From: Anisodus tanguticus
Lineage: Eukaryota; Streptophyta; Magnoliopsida; Solanales; Solanaceae
Direction of reading: 5' to 3'
Assembly: GCA_034509755.1 (NCBI GenBank)
Contig: CM067559.1
Coordinates: 20,070,501 to 20,134,500 of the forward strand
Length of the DNA: 64,000 bases
In this document: positions 36,501 to 46,871 of the stretch, in pieces
Numbering within the stretch: the stretch's first letter is position 1
Layout of the letters: every line of letters begins with the position of its first letter
Made by a program: the position numbers and the translations under genes
Notes under the pieces: model-generated
Told to the model about the DNA's origin: nothing
The model's input: the letters and a program-made list of their open reading frames with translations, nothing else
The model's database searches: none

Positions 36501-38732
36501 TCCTAAGAAAAGTAAAAGCGGGTCTCCGGGGTGTCCGAGTCTGTTGTGCCAAGTGGAGGGAGAGATTGCCGCAAGGGATAGAGGTGCTTGCGGCACCGAC
36601 AGCGGAAGATTGAGTGAATGGGTAGAGGTCTCCCACACTATTGTGGCGTGTAAGAATTTTCCCCGTATTGAGTTCTTTCACGGAAAAACCAAAAGGGTCA
36701 AATTCGACGGCACACGTAATTATTGCTAGTGAATTTTCTAACAGAGATTAAGTTTTTAATGATGTTAGGTGTGTATAGGACGTGGTTTAGGGAGAAAGGC
36801 GGGTGTGTATGTTTGGTGTGTGTGTTACCATAACCTTCAATTGGAATGCGATGACCATTGCCGACAGTAATAAATTGAGGACACTTTAACCGACGTAGTT
36901 GAGATAGGTTACCTGACGACCGGGTGAGGTGAGATGTGGCTCCGGTGTCCATGTACCAATTGTCGTCGGGCTGTTGAAGGTTCACGGTGGTGTAGGCCTG
37001 GCCCAAATCGGTCGGGACAGGACAGGCGGGCCATTGGGCTCTTCGCTTGCTGCTGCAGTTATTCTTCTTCTTTATTCTTTGCGATTCTTCTTCTTTGCGA
37101 TTCTTCGCCTTCGCTTCTTCTTGAGAATCTTTGTCTTCTTGGTGCTTTGTCCGCTTCTTGAGTCGGGTGCCGCGTGTGTCGGGTCTTTAGTCTGCGGTGT
37201 CCGTCTTCTTCTTCTTCTGCCGCTGCGGTGGACCGCAACTGGTGGTGGTCCGCTTCTTCTTTTCTTGGACATCTTTGTGATGGCGGTTCGCCTTGGCGCG
37301 CAGTGTTGCCATCCCGTCAACGGCTAACGCTGTTGATTATGTTCCTCTTGTTTAGCACGTCTAGTTTCTTCCAACAATAGTTGTGAACGTGCCTTGTTGA
37401 AACTTGGGAGAGGGTCGGCTTGTTGAATCATTGTTGCGAGTGTGTCATATTCACCTTTCGGTAAACCCGCAACAAGTTGAAGCACCATCTTGGTTTCTGA
37501 AACAGAAGTCCCGACGTTGGATAGTTGATCGGTTATGAGTTTCAGTTTCTTACAATATTCGGACATGTTGTTAAAATTCTCGAGGCGGGTATTGTTGAAT
37601 TGCTCTTCCAAATACACGGCCGAGTATTTTTATTGTCCTGAAAGATTTCTTCTAGCCGGACCCAAAGTTCACGTGCCGTAGCACCTGTTTTCATGATAGT
37701 GCATAACAGATCTTTGGAGATGGTGCCGTAGATCCATTGTTTGACGATGGCGTCAAGACGACGCCAGATTGAGTCTGTAACATCGGTGGGACGAGGAACA
37801 GATTCGTCAATGTGATCGAGCACGTTGTATGCACATGCATGAATGTAGAATAGTTCCATCCACATGGAATATTGATAGTCTTCTTGGTCAAGAATTATAG
37901 GGATAAAATTCTTGATGTTGTTAACGGCGAATGCCAGATGAAAAGAAGATACTGAACGTTGAGAGGGGTTTTCAAGTGTGCCAGTGGATGAAACGAAATT
38001 TGTGAGGGAAGACATGGTTGCCGCCTGTCGAGGGAAGGGAATTTTCTGGTTTGGCCGAAATATGGAGGAAGAAACCAGAATTTTTTTTTTTTCTGTGAAA
38101 TCAGAAAAAAAAATCTGATTTCGGCCGGGAATGAGGATTTAGGTTTTAGGCTCTTGATACCATGAAAGATAGAATAATTTCCCTTCGGGATTCCTTTCAT
38201 TATTCACAATATATATAGCTGTACAAAGGTTGATTCCTAATATGGTACGAATCCTAACTTACCTTACAAATGTTGATTCCTAATACAATTAGAATCCTAA
38301 GTTACCTTAAATATACATCTATCATAATTACAAAATATACAGAGAATATTCGGAGAATATTCGCTAATAGTTATGATTACAACTTACACTTGTGGGAGAA
38401 TTCTCAGGTTTGACAATTGACACTCATTAGTAGTTCCCTCATTTTCAAAATTTTGGCCATTCTGTTACCTGCAGGTGTACTTTTGGGTGATCGGAAGCAA
38501 CCTAATATTGCGATGCACATGGACATACAAGCTGTCTGCCCATCTCCGACACAATTACCTAACAGTGTTCACAATAATTGCTTTAGAGATCTTCCGTCGT
38601 TTCCAGTGGGCTTTCTTCCGTGTAGAGAATCAGTGGAATAAGACAAGAACCAAATCAAATAGTCAATTCTCCATGGGGGATGTCCCCAAAGAAGAAGAAG
38701 AATTACTCAACTCCACTGGTCACAATGTATAG
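27530..38732 (+). CDS. EXS-domain (ERD1/XPR1/SYG1 family) membrane protein, 13 exons, 468 aa
   Basis: Exons with intact joins: 27530-27596, 27701-27834, 28337-28375, 28491-28583, 28669-28785, 29600-29695, 30211-30324, 30850-30903, 30980-31027, 32439-32589, 32974-33139, 33443-33512, 38475-38732 (1407 nt with the TAG stop). Start MDAPANSPHLRKPGSR, no in-frame stop. It has no SPX domain and is close in length to plant EXS-only proteins. Several hydrophobic segments are visible (VFLFLIWGVSCC, PLLLVTLLVWFWG, AIPIVLVLPYLF, STAVPVIFLSALKYH, LWLLSAVVNSLYSFYW). Conserved EXS blocks include LSSRYFLLRTLWRI, DLERSVCRMVHRQVATI, ALKYSTAVPVIF, LSAHLRHNYLTVFT and RRFQWAFFRVENQWN. By analogy with yeast Erd1 and XPR1 it may act at the Golgi or in phosphate movement; that is inference. 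Introns 9 and 12 hold transposons. Intron 7 lacks an ordinary splice pair that yields the expected protein. Confidence 0.9.
30325..30849 (+). other. Intron 7 of the EXS gene with an ambiguous, non-canonical junction
   Basis: GCAGGAAA occurs at both ends (30321-30328 and 30847-30854). The join that gives FPLQ then EIAFADFF needs either a GA donor with an AG acceptor or the equivalent GT donor with an AA acceptor. A canonical GT (30329) to AG (30855-30856) pair also stays in frame but yields FPLQ then ETFADFF, one residue shorter. Confidence 0.6.
31400..31497 (+). mobile_element. 5'-truncated TS-type SINE in EXS intron 9
   Basis: The body has GGTAAGACTGCGTACAATAG, CCTTGTGGTCCGGCC and CATAGCGGGAGCTTAGTGCA and ends GGGCTGCCATTTT, the 3' part of the Solanaceae TS SINE. 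It is flanked by a 12-bp direct repeat ATTAGGTTTTCA at 31388-31399 and 31498-31509. The tRNA-related 5' half is missing. It lies in the sense direction of the gene. Confidence 0.85.
33601..33807 (-). repeat. 3' LTR of the intronic copia (207 bp)
   Basis: It is identical to 38163-38369 except at one position (ACAAAGGTTG here, ACAAATGTTG in the partner). A possible TATA motif (TATATATATTGTG on the minus strand) is at about 33645-33657. The outer end reads TATTAG on the minus strand rather than the usual TG. Confidence 0.92.
33830..37006 (-). pseudogene. copia pol of the intronic element: protease, integrase, RT, RNase H, broken
   Basis: Protease at 36698-37006 has YMDTGATSHLTRSSGNLS. The integrase zinc region has WHNRLGHPGDPLL near 36560. 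The integrase core is fragmented (35976-36305). The integrase-to-RT linker and RT start lie at 35234-35872 (LGLSPNHRGYLCYD, KIIVSRHVTFDE). RT pieces lie at 35022-35258, 34718-35146 (PIHQLDVKNAFLHGDLKE, LLLYVDDIVLT) and 34588-34851. RNase H runs from about 34520 to 33840. Frames change repeatedly, often by one base. Confidence 0.85.
37324..38015 (-). pseudogene. copia gag of the intronic element, one frameshift
   Basis: It starts at Met 38015 (MSSLTNFVSSTGTLENP) and has the UBN2-type gag core ILDQEDYQYSMWMELFYIHA, DSIWRRLDAIVKQWIYGTIS and ARELWVRLEEIFQDNKNT. The frame shifts by one base near 37620 and continues as LEEQFNNTRLENFNNMSEYC and LVAGLPKGEYDTLATMIQQ. The related copy near 52550 has an extra base at the same point. 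Confidence 0.85.
38163..38369 (-). repeat. 5' LTR of the intronic copia (207 bp)
   Basis: It lies directly next to the PBS (GATACCA on the plus strand ends at 38162). It matches the left LTR at 206 of 207 positions by eye. Confidence 0.92.
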
Positions 38733-40640
38733 TCTGCCGAACAATTGTACATCCTGCCAGCATCATATGACATCGTTTGAACTTTACCCAATCCATTTTT
38801 CCACATCTGCAAATAAGAATTTTGTCAATAGTATAGGATGCCATAGAAGGTTAAGAGGGGTAAATAGCTAACATAAAGATATAGTACAAATTTAGGTAAG
38901 AATAACTCTTTAAGCTCCTAAACTTGACACATTTTATTTAGTGCATGTCTCAATTATTTTTTGGTCCTTGTTACTCCTTGCACTTGGCATTTTGATATTC
39001 TTGAGTGACCCTCCTAGATGCTAACATGGCAAAGAGTGTGTTCACTCTCATTTAGACACGTGAGAGTGGTAAAAAACAGCTTTTAAGTGGGTGTTTTTCA
39101 ACCGTTAATTGTCATGTAGTCAGTCATATACAATACCTTCACTTGTTCCAAATTTGTGTTTCTTCTTAATTTACAATGCTGATGTTATTCCAACTTTATT
39201 TTTTAATTTTTTTTTAGATGCAATGATTATTTGTTTCAACTGGTCTTTTTTATTTTTCGAGTTAAAATTTTAAGAACCTTGGTTGGAGCTCTAATTTTTG
39301 AAGTCAAATAAAAAAATATTTAACCAAAATAGTGGTATTTCAACTGTATATTTTCTTAAAATTTTCTTTAGATGCAATAATATATTTTCTAATAGTGTAT
39401 TTCTTCTGTTTTTCGTGTCAATCTATAAAGAATTTGGTTGGAACTCGTTATTTTTAGCCAAACAAAATTATTTATGGAATTTTAACTATGTATATTTACA
39501 ATGATTATTTATTCTAATTGTGTGATTTTTGTTCGTTGAGCTAAATCAGTTAAAAAAAAGTTGCTAGAACTTCATTATTTTTAGCTAAAAAAAAGTTTTA
39601 TAAAATCAATATAATTTCAACTATTATTTTTATATATATATTTTAGAGCAATGACAATTTATTTTAATTGTGTATTTCTTCTTTTTTTTGTGTTTTGCCA
39701 AACTGATAAATTGGTTGAAACTCCATCAGTCTTAGCTAAATAATTTCTTTTTAGCCTAAATAATGAAGTTTCAACAAGTTTTTTTCTTTGAAATTTAGCG
39801 TGAAAAATATGATCCAAAAAATTAAGAAATTTTAAAAGTTTGTACTGTGTGTTTCTTTTCTGGAGCTATTTATTTTCATAAGTTCTGTTGTTTTCAACAC
39901 CCATGAATTGAGATATGATTATAATAATTTTTATCTTGTTTCTTGTCAATAGTATAGGATGGCATAGAAGGTTAAAATGCGTAACTAGATTCTGTAGATA
40001 AATAAAATTATCAGCATTCATTCTTTTGGAAGATATTTAATTTGCATGTTAGTTCCCTGTTGGAACAGTTGGAAAAATATACTCCATGATGAAGAACACC
40101 AAATATTAATGTTTGAAAGTATGAATGAAATACAAAATTAAAGAATTGAAATACATGCAAAGCGCGTTTTTAAAAGTGAAATTTTCTTCCGCTCCTTTAC
40201 AATTCTGCCATGGAATTATATGCAAATTCTTTTAATGAATATGACAAAACATATAAATATCTACCCTAAACAATAGTGGAGAAATTCTTTTAGGAAAACA
40301 AGAATGTGAACTTATATCTTTTAAATACGAAAGAAAAGTGAGTGTGGAGAAAGTTTTGTAAAGAAGATAACTTTCTCTGCAAAGTTAAAATTGGAATTTT
40401 AGAAAGAAACTAAATAGAGCTATTGGTAACACATTATGCAAACATACAACTCTTCATTTAGTAGACGCCTTTTCATCAAAATACTCGTTGAAGTATTAAT
40501 TTTATTTAAACGAAATTTCAATAATTTCCCACTTAATTAAATACAAATTAAGACATAAAGATCAAGTTGATATTTACGCATAGAGTAATGTATCTCTCAA
40601 TTTGAACATTACCTTAGTACTAATGCCGAAGATGAAATTG
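38733..40640. other. AT-rich region downstream of the EXS gene
   Basis: It includes the probable 3' UTR of the EXS gene directly after 38732. Poly-A and poly-T rich sequence then continues with no gene supported. GTCAATAGTATAGGATG occurs at about 38823 and again at 39947, and near-matches of a TTTCAACT...TTAGATGCAATGA motif recur between 39180 and 39670, which suggests old local duplications. Confidence 0.5.
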
Positions 40641-41696
40641 AAAGGAAGTTCATACATAGATACTGAAGGGCACCTGCAAGACTCCGATATAGGGTGGGAT
40701 CAGAAACTGGCACACCCTCATTGACACTAATCTTGGATTTCGAGTCAACCGGAGTTGACATAATTTTACAATTTGCTATCTTAGCCCTGTACACTATCTC
40801 TTCCGCATATTTGTACTGCCACAGAAACATAGTACCTGCAGATCTGGTCATGGTTATACCCAAGAAATAACTCAGCTTGCCCAAATAAGTCATAGCAAAT
40901 TCAGTTTTGAGTAGAGCAATGATTTCATTCTTCAAACCATCAGAGGAAGTAGTAAGAATAATGTCATCCACATATAATAGAAAATAAGCAGTGCTGCTAC
41001 CTCTATGAAAAGTGAAGAGAGAGTTATCACACCTGCTACAAATAAATTTGATCTGCATAATATACATGGAAAAGCAATCATACCAAGCGTGGGGTGCCTA
41101 TTTCAAGCCATACAATGACTTTTTGAGATGACATACATACTGCGGGACTGCCGGATGAACAAAGCCAAGGGGGCCGATATATGTACACAGTTTCTTTCAA
41201 ATCCCTATGAAAAAACGCATTCTTGACATCAAGCTGATGAATCGGCCAATGCATGCCCATAGCAATACTGAGAATAGTCTGAATAGTAGCCAGTTTAACA
41301 ACCGGACTGAATGTCTCACCACAATCAATACCCTCTAACTGATTAGTGCCATTAGCAACCAATCTTGCCTTATACCGCTCCAAGTCACCACTGTCTCTAA
41401 ACTTGTGATGAAATAGCCACATACACTGGATAACATTCACACCGTCCGGTCTAGGTACCAAATCCCAAGTGTTCTGCTTGGTTAAAACATTAAATTCCTC
41501 TCACATGGTCGCATTCAAATTAGGGTCCAGTTTGGCTAGTTTTGGATTTTTGGAATGAGTGATAAGTTTTGTGTGGAAAGATTGAAGTGAACCTTGGGTT
41601 TGAAAATCCCGTGTTGGGCACGAGTCTCCATGCGGTGGGTAGGCAACAGTGGTTGGTCAGTGGTTTGTGGGTTCTAGCTGGGTGGTGGCGATGGCT
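40640..41696 (-). pseudogene. copia RT (3' half of an element split by viral DNA), truncated
   Basis: From right to left it reads MVPRPDGVNVIQCMWLFHHK, ERYKARLVANGTNQLEGID, PIHQLDVKNAFFHRDLKE, then FLLYVDDIILTTSSDGLKNE, AMTYLGKLSYFLGITMTRS and SLAGALQYLCM, where similarity ends near 40660. It is close to 34500-35300 in the intronic element but better preserved. A frame change lies between 41067 and 41100. RNase H and the 3' LTR are missing. Its 5' part resumes at about 50456. Confidence 0.85.
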
Positions 41697-41738
41697 GTCA
41701 GAAGGGATTTTAGGAGAGACACATGGTGTCAATTGGAT

Positions 41739-42443
41739 TCATTTCTTATAATAATCCATATAAGGTTTTGGTAAAACCTGAATTTCAGGTCCCACAATGT
41801 TCCACCATGGAAGTAACTGGCCATTCTGGTTGTTTTTGAAGATTTCTGGATTAATTTTAATCCACCAAGTATGACCATGCTTTTTATTTTCGTAATAAAA
41901 TGTATAAATAAAAGCATCAATGTAATCATAGTAACTGAACGCCATTTTAATATCCGTTCTGGGAATTATAAATTCCTTTGATCGGAATGGGCTAATTCCC
42001 CATTCATACGGAGATATAATCTTCTTTAGGTAGAACTTGGAGACGCTCTTTTCTACTCCCGGCTTATGCTCAGGGTAAGAAGTGATTTCAGCAGTACTTG
42101 TTGCTGTGAGGATATATTTCCTATTTTTCCTTCTTTGAAAGGATGGTAGATATTTTCTACATAACGATTCATAAAAAATCCATGGATCATTCAGATAATT
42201 TTTATCTTCATGAGTTAAAAGAAGTATAACTTCCTCATGTGGTTGGACCAAATATTGGTTCCTGTCATCTTCTTGTTGTAAGAATTTTTGGGCATATGAG
42301 CCTAGCTGGCTAGCTGATCCTTCCTCCGTAAGTATGACTCTAGGAGTACTTTTTGGAGGATCAGTCCTTCCTCGACCTCGACCATGGCCTCGGCCTCTTC
42401 CTCTACCCCTATTAGGAGTAGGTGGCGGCCATTCCGGATGCAT
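41739..42443 (-). pseudogene. EPRV ORF2, minus copy, unknown function, truncated
   Basis: It starts at the ATG at 42443, one base after the RNase H stop codon. It has an Arg-Gly repeat near the N-terminus (GRGRGRGHGRGRGRTDP), then LLLTHEDKNYLNDPWI, KKIISPYEWGISPFRSKEF and HTWWIKINPEIFKNNQNGQ. It stops at 41739; similarity to the plus copy continues to about 41697, where copia sequence begins. I know no function for this family. The RG repeat suggests nucleic-acid binding. Confidence 0.75.
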
Positions 42444-42444
42444 T

Positions 42445-43503
42445 TTATCCCAGTAAAAATTCACGAGTGAGAAAATCAGGGAGTGAGTTATCTTCACCTT
42501 TTAGATATTGAATTTCAAAATCGAATGGGGCTAGATGTGCCTGCCATCTTGCAAACATTTGTTTGGAAACATCATGTTTAAAATCTTTTTGAAACATGAA
42601 TTTAGCTGCATTGCAGTCTGTTCTTATTAAGAACTTTGTATTATAAAGATCATCTTGAAATTTCAAGACACACTTTACTATAGCAAGAATTTCTTTAGCT
42701 ACAGTAGCGTAATTCTTTTGACTATTAGTCCACTTTTCGGAATTATATCGAACCAGATATTCCTGTTTGGTTTGGGGATTTATTTGTTTCAGAAGTCCAC
42801 CATAACCAATGTCAGAAGCATCAGTTTCAATAATCTTTCCCCAATCTGGGTTATCTAGTATAAGACATGTCAAAGCTTGAACATTCTTCTTTATCTTTTT
42901 TACTGCTTCAGTATGAATATATGTTCAAGGAGTGGCAGTCTTTTTCAGTCTGTCATATAAAACAGTTGCATCAACATAATTTTTTTTATAATAGGAAGAA
43001 ATATAATTCAGGCTTCCTAGAAATCTTTGTAATTGAGTCCTATCTAGAATTTCATCAGGAAATTTAGAAGCAAATTCAATACTCCTATAAATAGGAATGA
43101 TTTTTCCCTGTTCAATATTGTGACCAAGAAATCTAATCTTAGTCTGGAAAATACTCATTTTTGGTTTAGAGATAACCAACCCATTAGTAATGATAATTTT
43201 CTTAAAAATATCAAGATGTCTTATATGATCTTGTATAGTTTTTGAATAGACTAATATGTCGTCAATGTAAACAATAATAAAACCACTATAAGGGGTAAAA
43301 ATGTCATTCATGATATGTTGAAATTCGGACGGAGCATTTTTTAGTCCAAAGGCATGACATTCCATTCATAATGACCGAATGGAACAGTAAAGGCAGTTTT
43401 ATACCTATCAGATTCATTGACCTGTATTTGCCAAAATCCAGATTTTAAATCAAATTTTGAAAATATATTAGATTGATATAATCTATCAAGTAAATCCTTT
43501 TTG
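42445..43503 (-). pseudogene. EPRV reverse transcriptase and RNase H, minus copy, N-terminally truncated
   Basis: The RT starts abruptly at KKDLLDRLYQSNIFSKFDLK near 43503 and has GHYEWNVMPLD (a frame change at about 43365), then AFGLKNAPSEFQHIMND and the catalytic VYIDDILVYS. A second break lies near 42925. RNase H (42445-42873) has IIETDASDIGYGGLLK, ATVAKEILAIVKCVLKF, RTDCNAAKFMF and ends DFLTREFLLG. At the Glu of ATVAKEI the plus copy has a stop codon. Confidence 0.85.
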
Positions 43504-43568
43504 GTCTCTATTAGGATCGTTTGTCTATTTCTTTTATCATCCAATCTAGCCATTAGGTCAAAAATCAC
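43504..43568. other. Junction segment between the two inverted EPRV copies
   Basis: To the left the minus-strand RT frame loses similarity to the plus copy just before KKDLLDRL. To the right plus-strand movement protein sequence begins (RRPISWDEIEYPEDW). The 65 bases between are open in both directions (minus strand: DLMARLDDKRNRQTI). I cannot assign them; they may be viral sequence from another part of the genome or filler DNA. Confidence 0.6.
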
Positions 43569-43959
43569 TACGAGAAGACCTATAAGTTGGGATGAAATTG
43601 AGTATCCCGAAGATTGGCTTATAGAGAAAGCTATTCCGATTCATACCAAGATAGACTCTCAGATTGCTCATGTTGTGCAAAGTGCTGATGGAAATATCCG
43701 TCTTCAATTTGCTAAACAACTGCCCAAGATAGGAAGATCTATGTCATCTCATTATTTTATTTCACCTCTAGATGACATACCTACGGCCTCTACTGCTAGA
43801 GCTTCAACCTCTCAAGTAGATGAAAATCTTTATAAGATTACCACTCCTTCAGAAATATCTCAAGAGGAGAAGGTTGAAAATATTAAGGTTGAAAACCAGA
43901 TACCTGTTGAGGTACAGGATAGTAATACTGCTTATTCTGATTATTTTAATGATGGATAA
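43569..43959 (+). pseudogene. EPRV movement protein, C-terminal part
   Basis: It begins inside the protein at ITTRRPISWDEIEYPEDW, then AIPIHTKIDSQIAHVVQ and RLQFAKQLPKIGR, and ends in an acidic, low-complexity tail before TAA at 43957-43959. Caulimovirid movement proteins form tubules through plasmodesmata. The N-terminal two-thirds are missing, removed by the inversion junction. Assignment rests on position before the capsid region and general resemblance. Confidence 0.55.
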
Positions 43960-45780
43960 AAACATTGTTGAGAAATCTATGGATCTGATTTTTGCTCCAG
44001 GTTCAGATTTAAGAAATATTATTTCAAAAGATTTTCTTGGTGAAGAATATTTTCTTTTCCGAAAATGGTTTTTCTCAATTTTTACTAGAGAAGAACAAGA
44101 AAAAATTAGAGACCAATTTTACAATGAGTTGTAGACCAAACAAATTTTCAAAAAAATTGTGAAATGGTTTGTTGAAGATTATGCTTTTCTTAATATTAAT
44201 GTTATAGAAAGGCAATGGCATTTAGACTCTAGAAAAGTTCTCAAGAGTATTTATCCTCCGGATGAACCTTTTTCTTTAAAAAAGGATAGCAGTAATACTG
44301 ATTTACATGCCCAGCCTTACATGAAGTTGATTCATCAAACTTTTACTAATGGCCCTACAGTTGATCATATCAACAATTTGTTCAAGCAGAACAACCACAC
44401 TAATATACATCTCAAAGTTATTAGTGAGTAGATGACTTTATTACATAATAAGGTCGACAAGCTTCGGTCTCTTATAGAGGAACAGCGTGCTAGTGTCCAA
44501 ATGGTTCATGATCGACCTCCAAGTGCCTTGAAAACTCGTACTAATATCCAACCTCCTCCCTCTATGGAAGGGATCAACCTGAGAAAAGACCAGACAAATC
44601 ATATTAAAAATGATTTAGAAAGCTTACTATCTCAATTTAGAGACAAGATGAAGATCTCTAAGGATTCTGATAAAAATCCTATAGTTGGAATGATTAACAA
44701 GACCAACGACAGTGAGGCCTATGTTGAGGCTGTGAAAGGGAATAAATGAAAGCCCAAATTCAGCTCGGAAAATTATTATTATCCGAGACCCACACCTATG
44801 GACGTATTGCTTGAGGAACAAGCATATAAAAATGAGCCAACGGCCTTTACGGGCACTGAGATAGTGGACTGGAATATTGATGGTGGTGCTAACAGTCAAA
44901 TCTTCAGAACTTGCCATAAAATTATTATGTATCAGTCTGAAGCTAGCATCGTCAAAATGGTGACAGTAGGTTTTACTGGTCAGCTCAAGGCGTGGTGGGA
45001 TAATTATCTCACAATGGAATAGAAGGCTATTATCATTAATTCTGTAAAACAGGAGGGTAATGAGCTCAAGCCTAATTCGGTTTTTACCCCGGTCTTAACC
45101 ATTTTAGACCATTTTACTGGTAATTATTCTACCAATTATGATAATATTGGGACTCTTCTTCAAAATCACAGATGTCCTACTCTAACCTCTTTCAGATGGT
45201 ATGAGGATATTTTCCTTAGCAGAGTTTTAAATCTCCTTGAAGCTAGTAATAGTTTCTGAAAAGACAAATTTATTGATGGCTTACCTCCTCTCCTTACCGA
45301 AAAAGTTAAGAGGACCCTGAGGATAGATTCAGGTGATTCCCAAATTCAATGGGATAAGTATTCTTATGGTCAGCTTATTGGCAAATGCACAGAAGAAGGT
45401 TTAACTCTTTGCAATGACTAAAGTTACAAAAGCAGCTTAAAAAGCAAATATTGACGGAAAAAACTCAATTAGGAGAATTCTGTCAACAATTCGCCATGGA
45501 TGAACCTTTGTCCTCCCATAAATCTAGAAGAAGAGGAAAAACATAGTTAAGCCTCATAAAAAAAAGTACTATGAGAAGTACAAATCTGACTCCTACAAAA
45601 AGCAAGCCGTAAAGAAGAGAGCCAGAAATAGTAAGAAGGGTTATACCCCTAAAAAGACTAGAAGGTCTCCTACATGCTATACATGTGGTGAAAAAGGACA
45701 TTATGCCAACAAATGTAATAAGAAGAAGATTGACAAGATTAAAAGTCTCAATGTCGATGAAAGCATTAAAGTTGCTTTAA
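43952..45780 (+). pseudogene. EPRV capsid (Gag-like) region with CCHC zinc knuckle, broken
   Basis: The first ATG (43952) overlaps the end of the movement protein frame by eight bases. The region continues with in-frame stops near 44132, 44429, 44747, 45020, 45257 and 45418. Recognisable parts are HNKVDKLRSLIEEQRAS (coiled), TGQLKAWWDNYLT, a basic stretch, and the zinc knuckle CYTCGEKGHYANKCNKKK near 45676-45730. In caulimovirids this protein builds the particle and binds RNA. This copy cannot make a full product. Confidence 0.8.
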
Positions 45781-46871
45781 TGAAAATCATGATTTCATCA
45801 GAAGAATCAGAAGATTCGAGAGACTCACTAAGCACGGACTCTGAATATCCTTATTCATCTTCGACTGGGGAGGAGACTCCGTATGCCTGTACCTCTAAAA
45901 TCAAGTGTCAGGCCACAAAGAAGGATGATGACACGGATGATGAGTTTTATAAACTCCAATCCCAATTCTCCAGTTTTAATATTAGCGTCATCAATGGAGA
46001 AAAGATTAGTGAGCTCTTGGATGATATTCCAGACAAAGCTCAGAAGGCAAAAAGTATTGATGCCCTTATCAAAGCTCAGGAAAAGGAAAAAATTCCTCGC
46101 AAGATCAAATCTAGAATTGATCCTCCCTATAACTTCTCTGAAGTTCTTACTGAATTACAGAAGAAAAGGAATAATAGTCCTTTAACTACCCAACAGTTGA
46201 AAGATGAGATTCGTGATCTCAAGTCTGAGATAACTATTTTAAAAGATCACTATCGTGAATTAGAAGAAAGAATCATCCAGCTTGAATTAGGGCTGTCTGC
46301 TAATTCTGCTACTCCTGATCTTTCTATTCAAATGGGCCATACTCCCATTATAGACCAGCCTACTACTAGTACTCCGGCTGAAGATAATTTCATGGGAGCT
46401 GTTAATATGGTTTCCCGTCAAAGGTGGATCACCCGTATCAGTTTATTAATTGATAAAGATGCCTTTTTCAGAGATGTCCCTACGCTCATTGATTCAGGGG
46501 CAGACCTCAACTGCATCCGTGAAGGACTTATTCCTACAAAATACTTTACCGAGATCACCCATAATGTATCTGGAGCAGATGGAAACAGGTTCTCCGTTTC
46601 CTACAAATTGTCTAGCGCTTATATTTGCCATGACAAAGTTTGTATTGAGCATTCGTTCATTTTAGTTAAAAATTTAGCTAATGATATTATTCTAGGCATA
46701 CCTTTCATTAATGGTTTAATGCCTATTAACAAAGTTACTGAAAAAGGTTTTCAGGAACTCATGAGGGAAGAACTATCACTTTTCCATGGATGGCCTCCTG
46801 TAAGTCTATCAGTTTTATTAATCTTGTGCAGAATAAAGAGCAACATCTGGATTATCTGCAACATGAATTGA
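45780..46871 (+). pseudogene. EPRV capsid end, coiled coil and aspartic protease
   Basis: An open frame of 363 codons, continuous upstream with the zinc knuckle. It has an acidic Ser-rich segment (SSEESEDSRDSLSTDSEYP), then a strong coiled coil (LKDEIRDLKSEITILKDHYR), and the protease core with the catalytic LIDSGADLNCIREG and the C-terminal ILGIPFINGLMP. The reading frame shifts by one base near 46790, where the RT frame takes over. The protease would cut the viral polyprotein. Confidence 0.8.

Larger units (their letters stand above)
33601..38369 (-). mobile_element. Complete Ty1/copia retrotransposon in EXS intron 12
   Basis: It has two 207-bp LTRs, a PBS (TGGTATCAAGAGCC on the minus strand, next to 38162), gag, protease, integrase, RT, RNase H and a G-rich tract beside the left LTR at 33808. 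It lies antisense to the host gene and enlarges the last intron to about 5 kb. Internal frames are broken at many points while the LTRs differ at one base. The same family occurs, older and interrupted, at 40640-53204. Confidence 0.92.
33596..38374. other. 5-bp target site duplication GTTAT around the intronic copia
   Basis: GTTAT stands at 33596-33600 just before the left LTR and at 38370-38374 just after the right LTR. A 5-bp duplication is the usual product of Ty1/copia integrase. Confidence 0.85.

Noticed and set aside
37072..37320. Arg/Lys-rich minus-strand ORF (poly-basic)
   Set aside because: It lies in the low-complexity linker between gag and protease of the intronic copia. It is a shifted frame of repeated CTTCTT-type sequence, not a separate gene.
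42867..43067. Plus-strand ORF over the minus viral RT
   Set aside because: It is antisense to the RT coding sequence and repeats in the other copy at 47712-47912 for the same reason.
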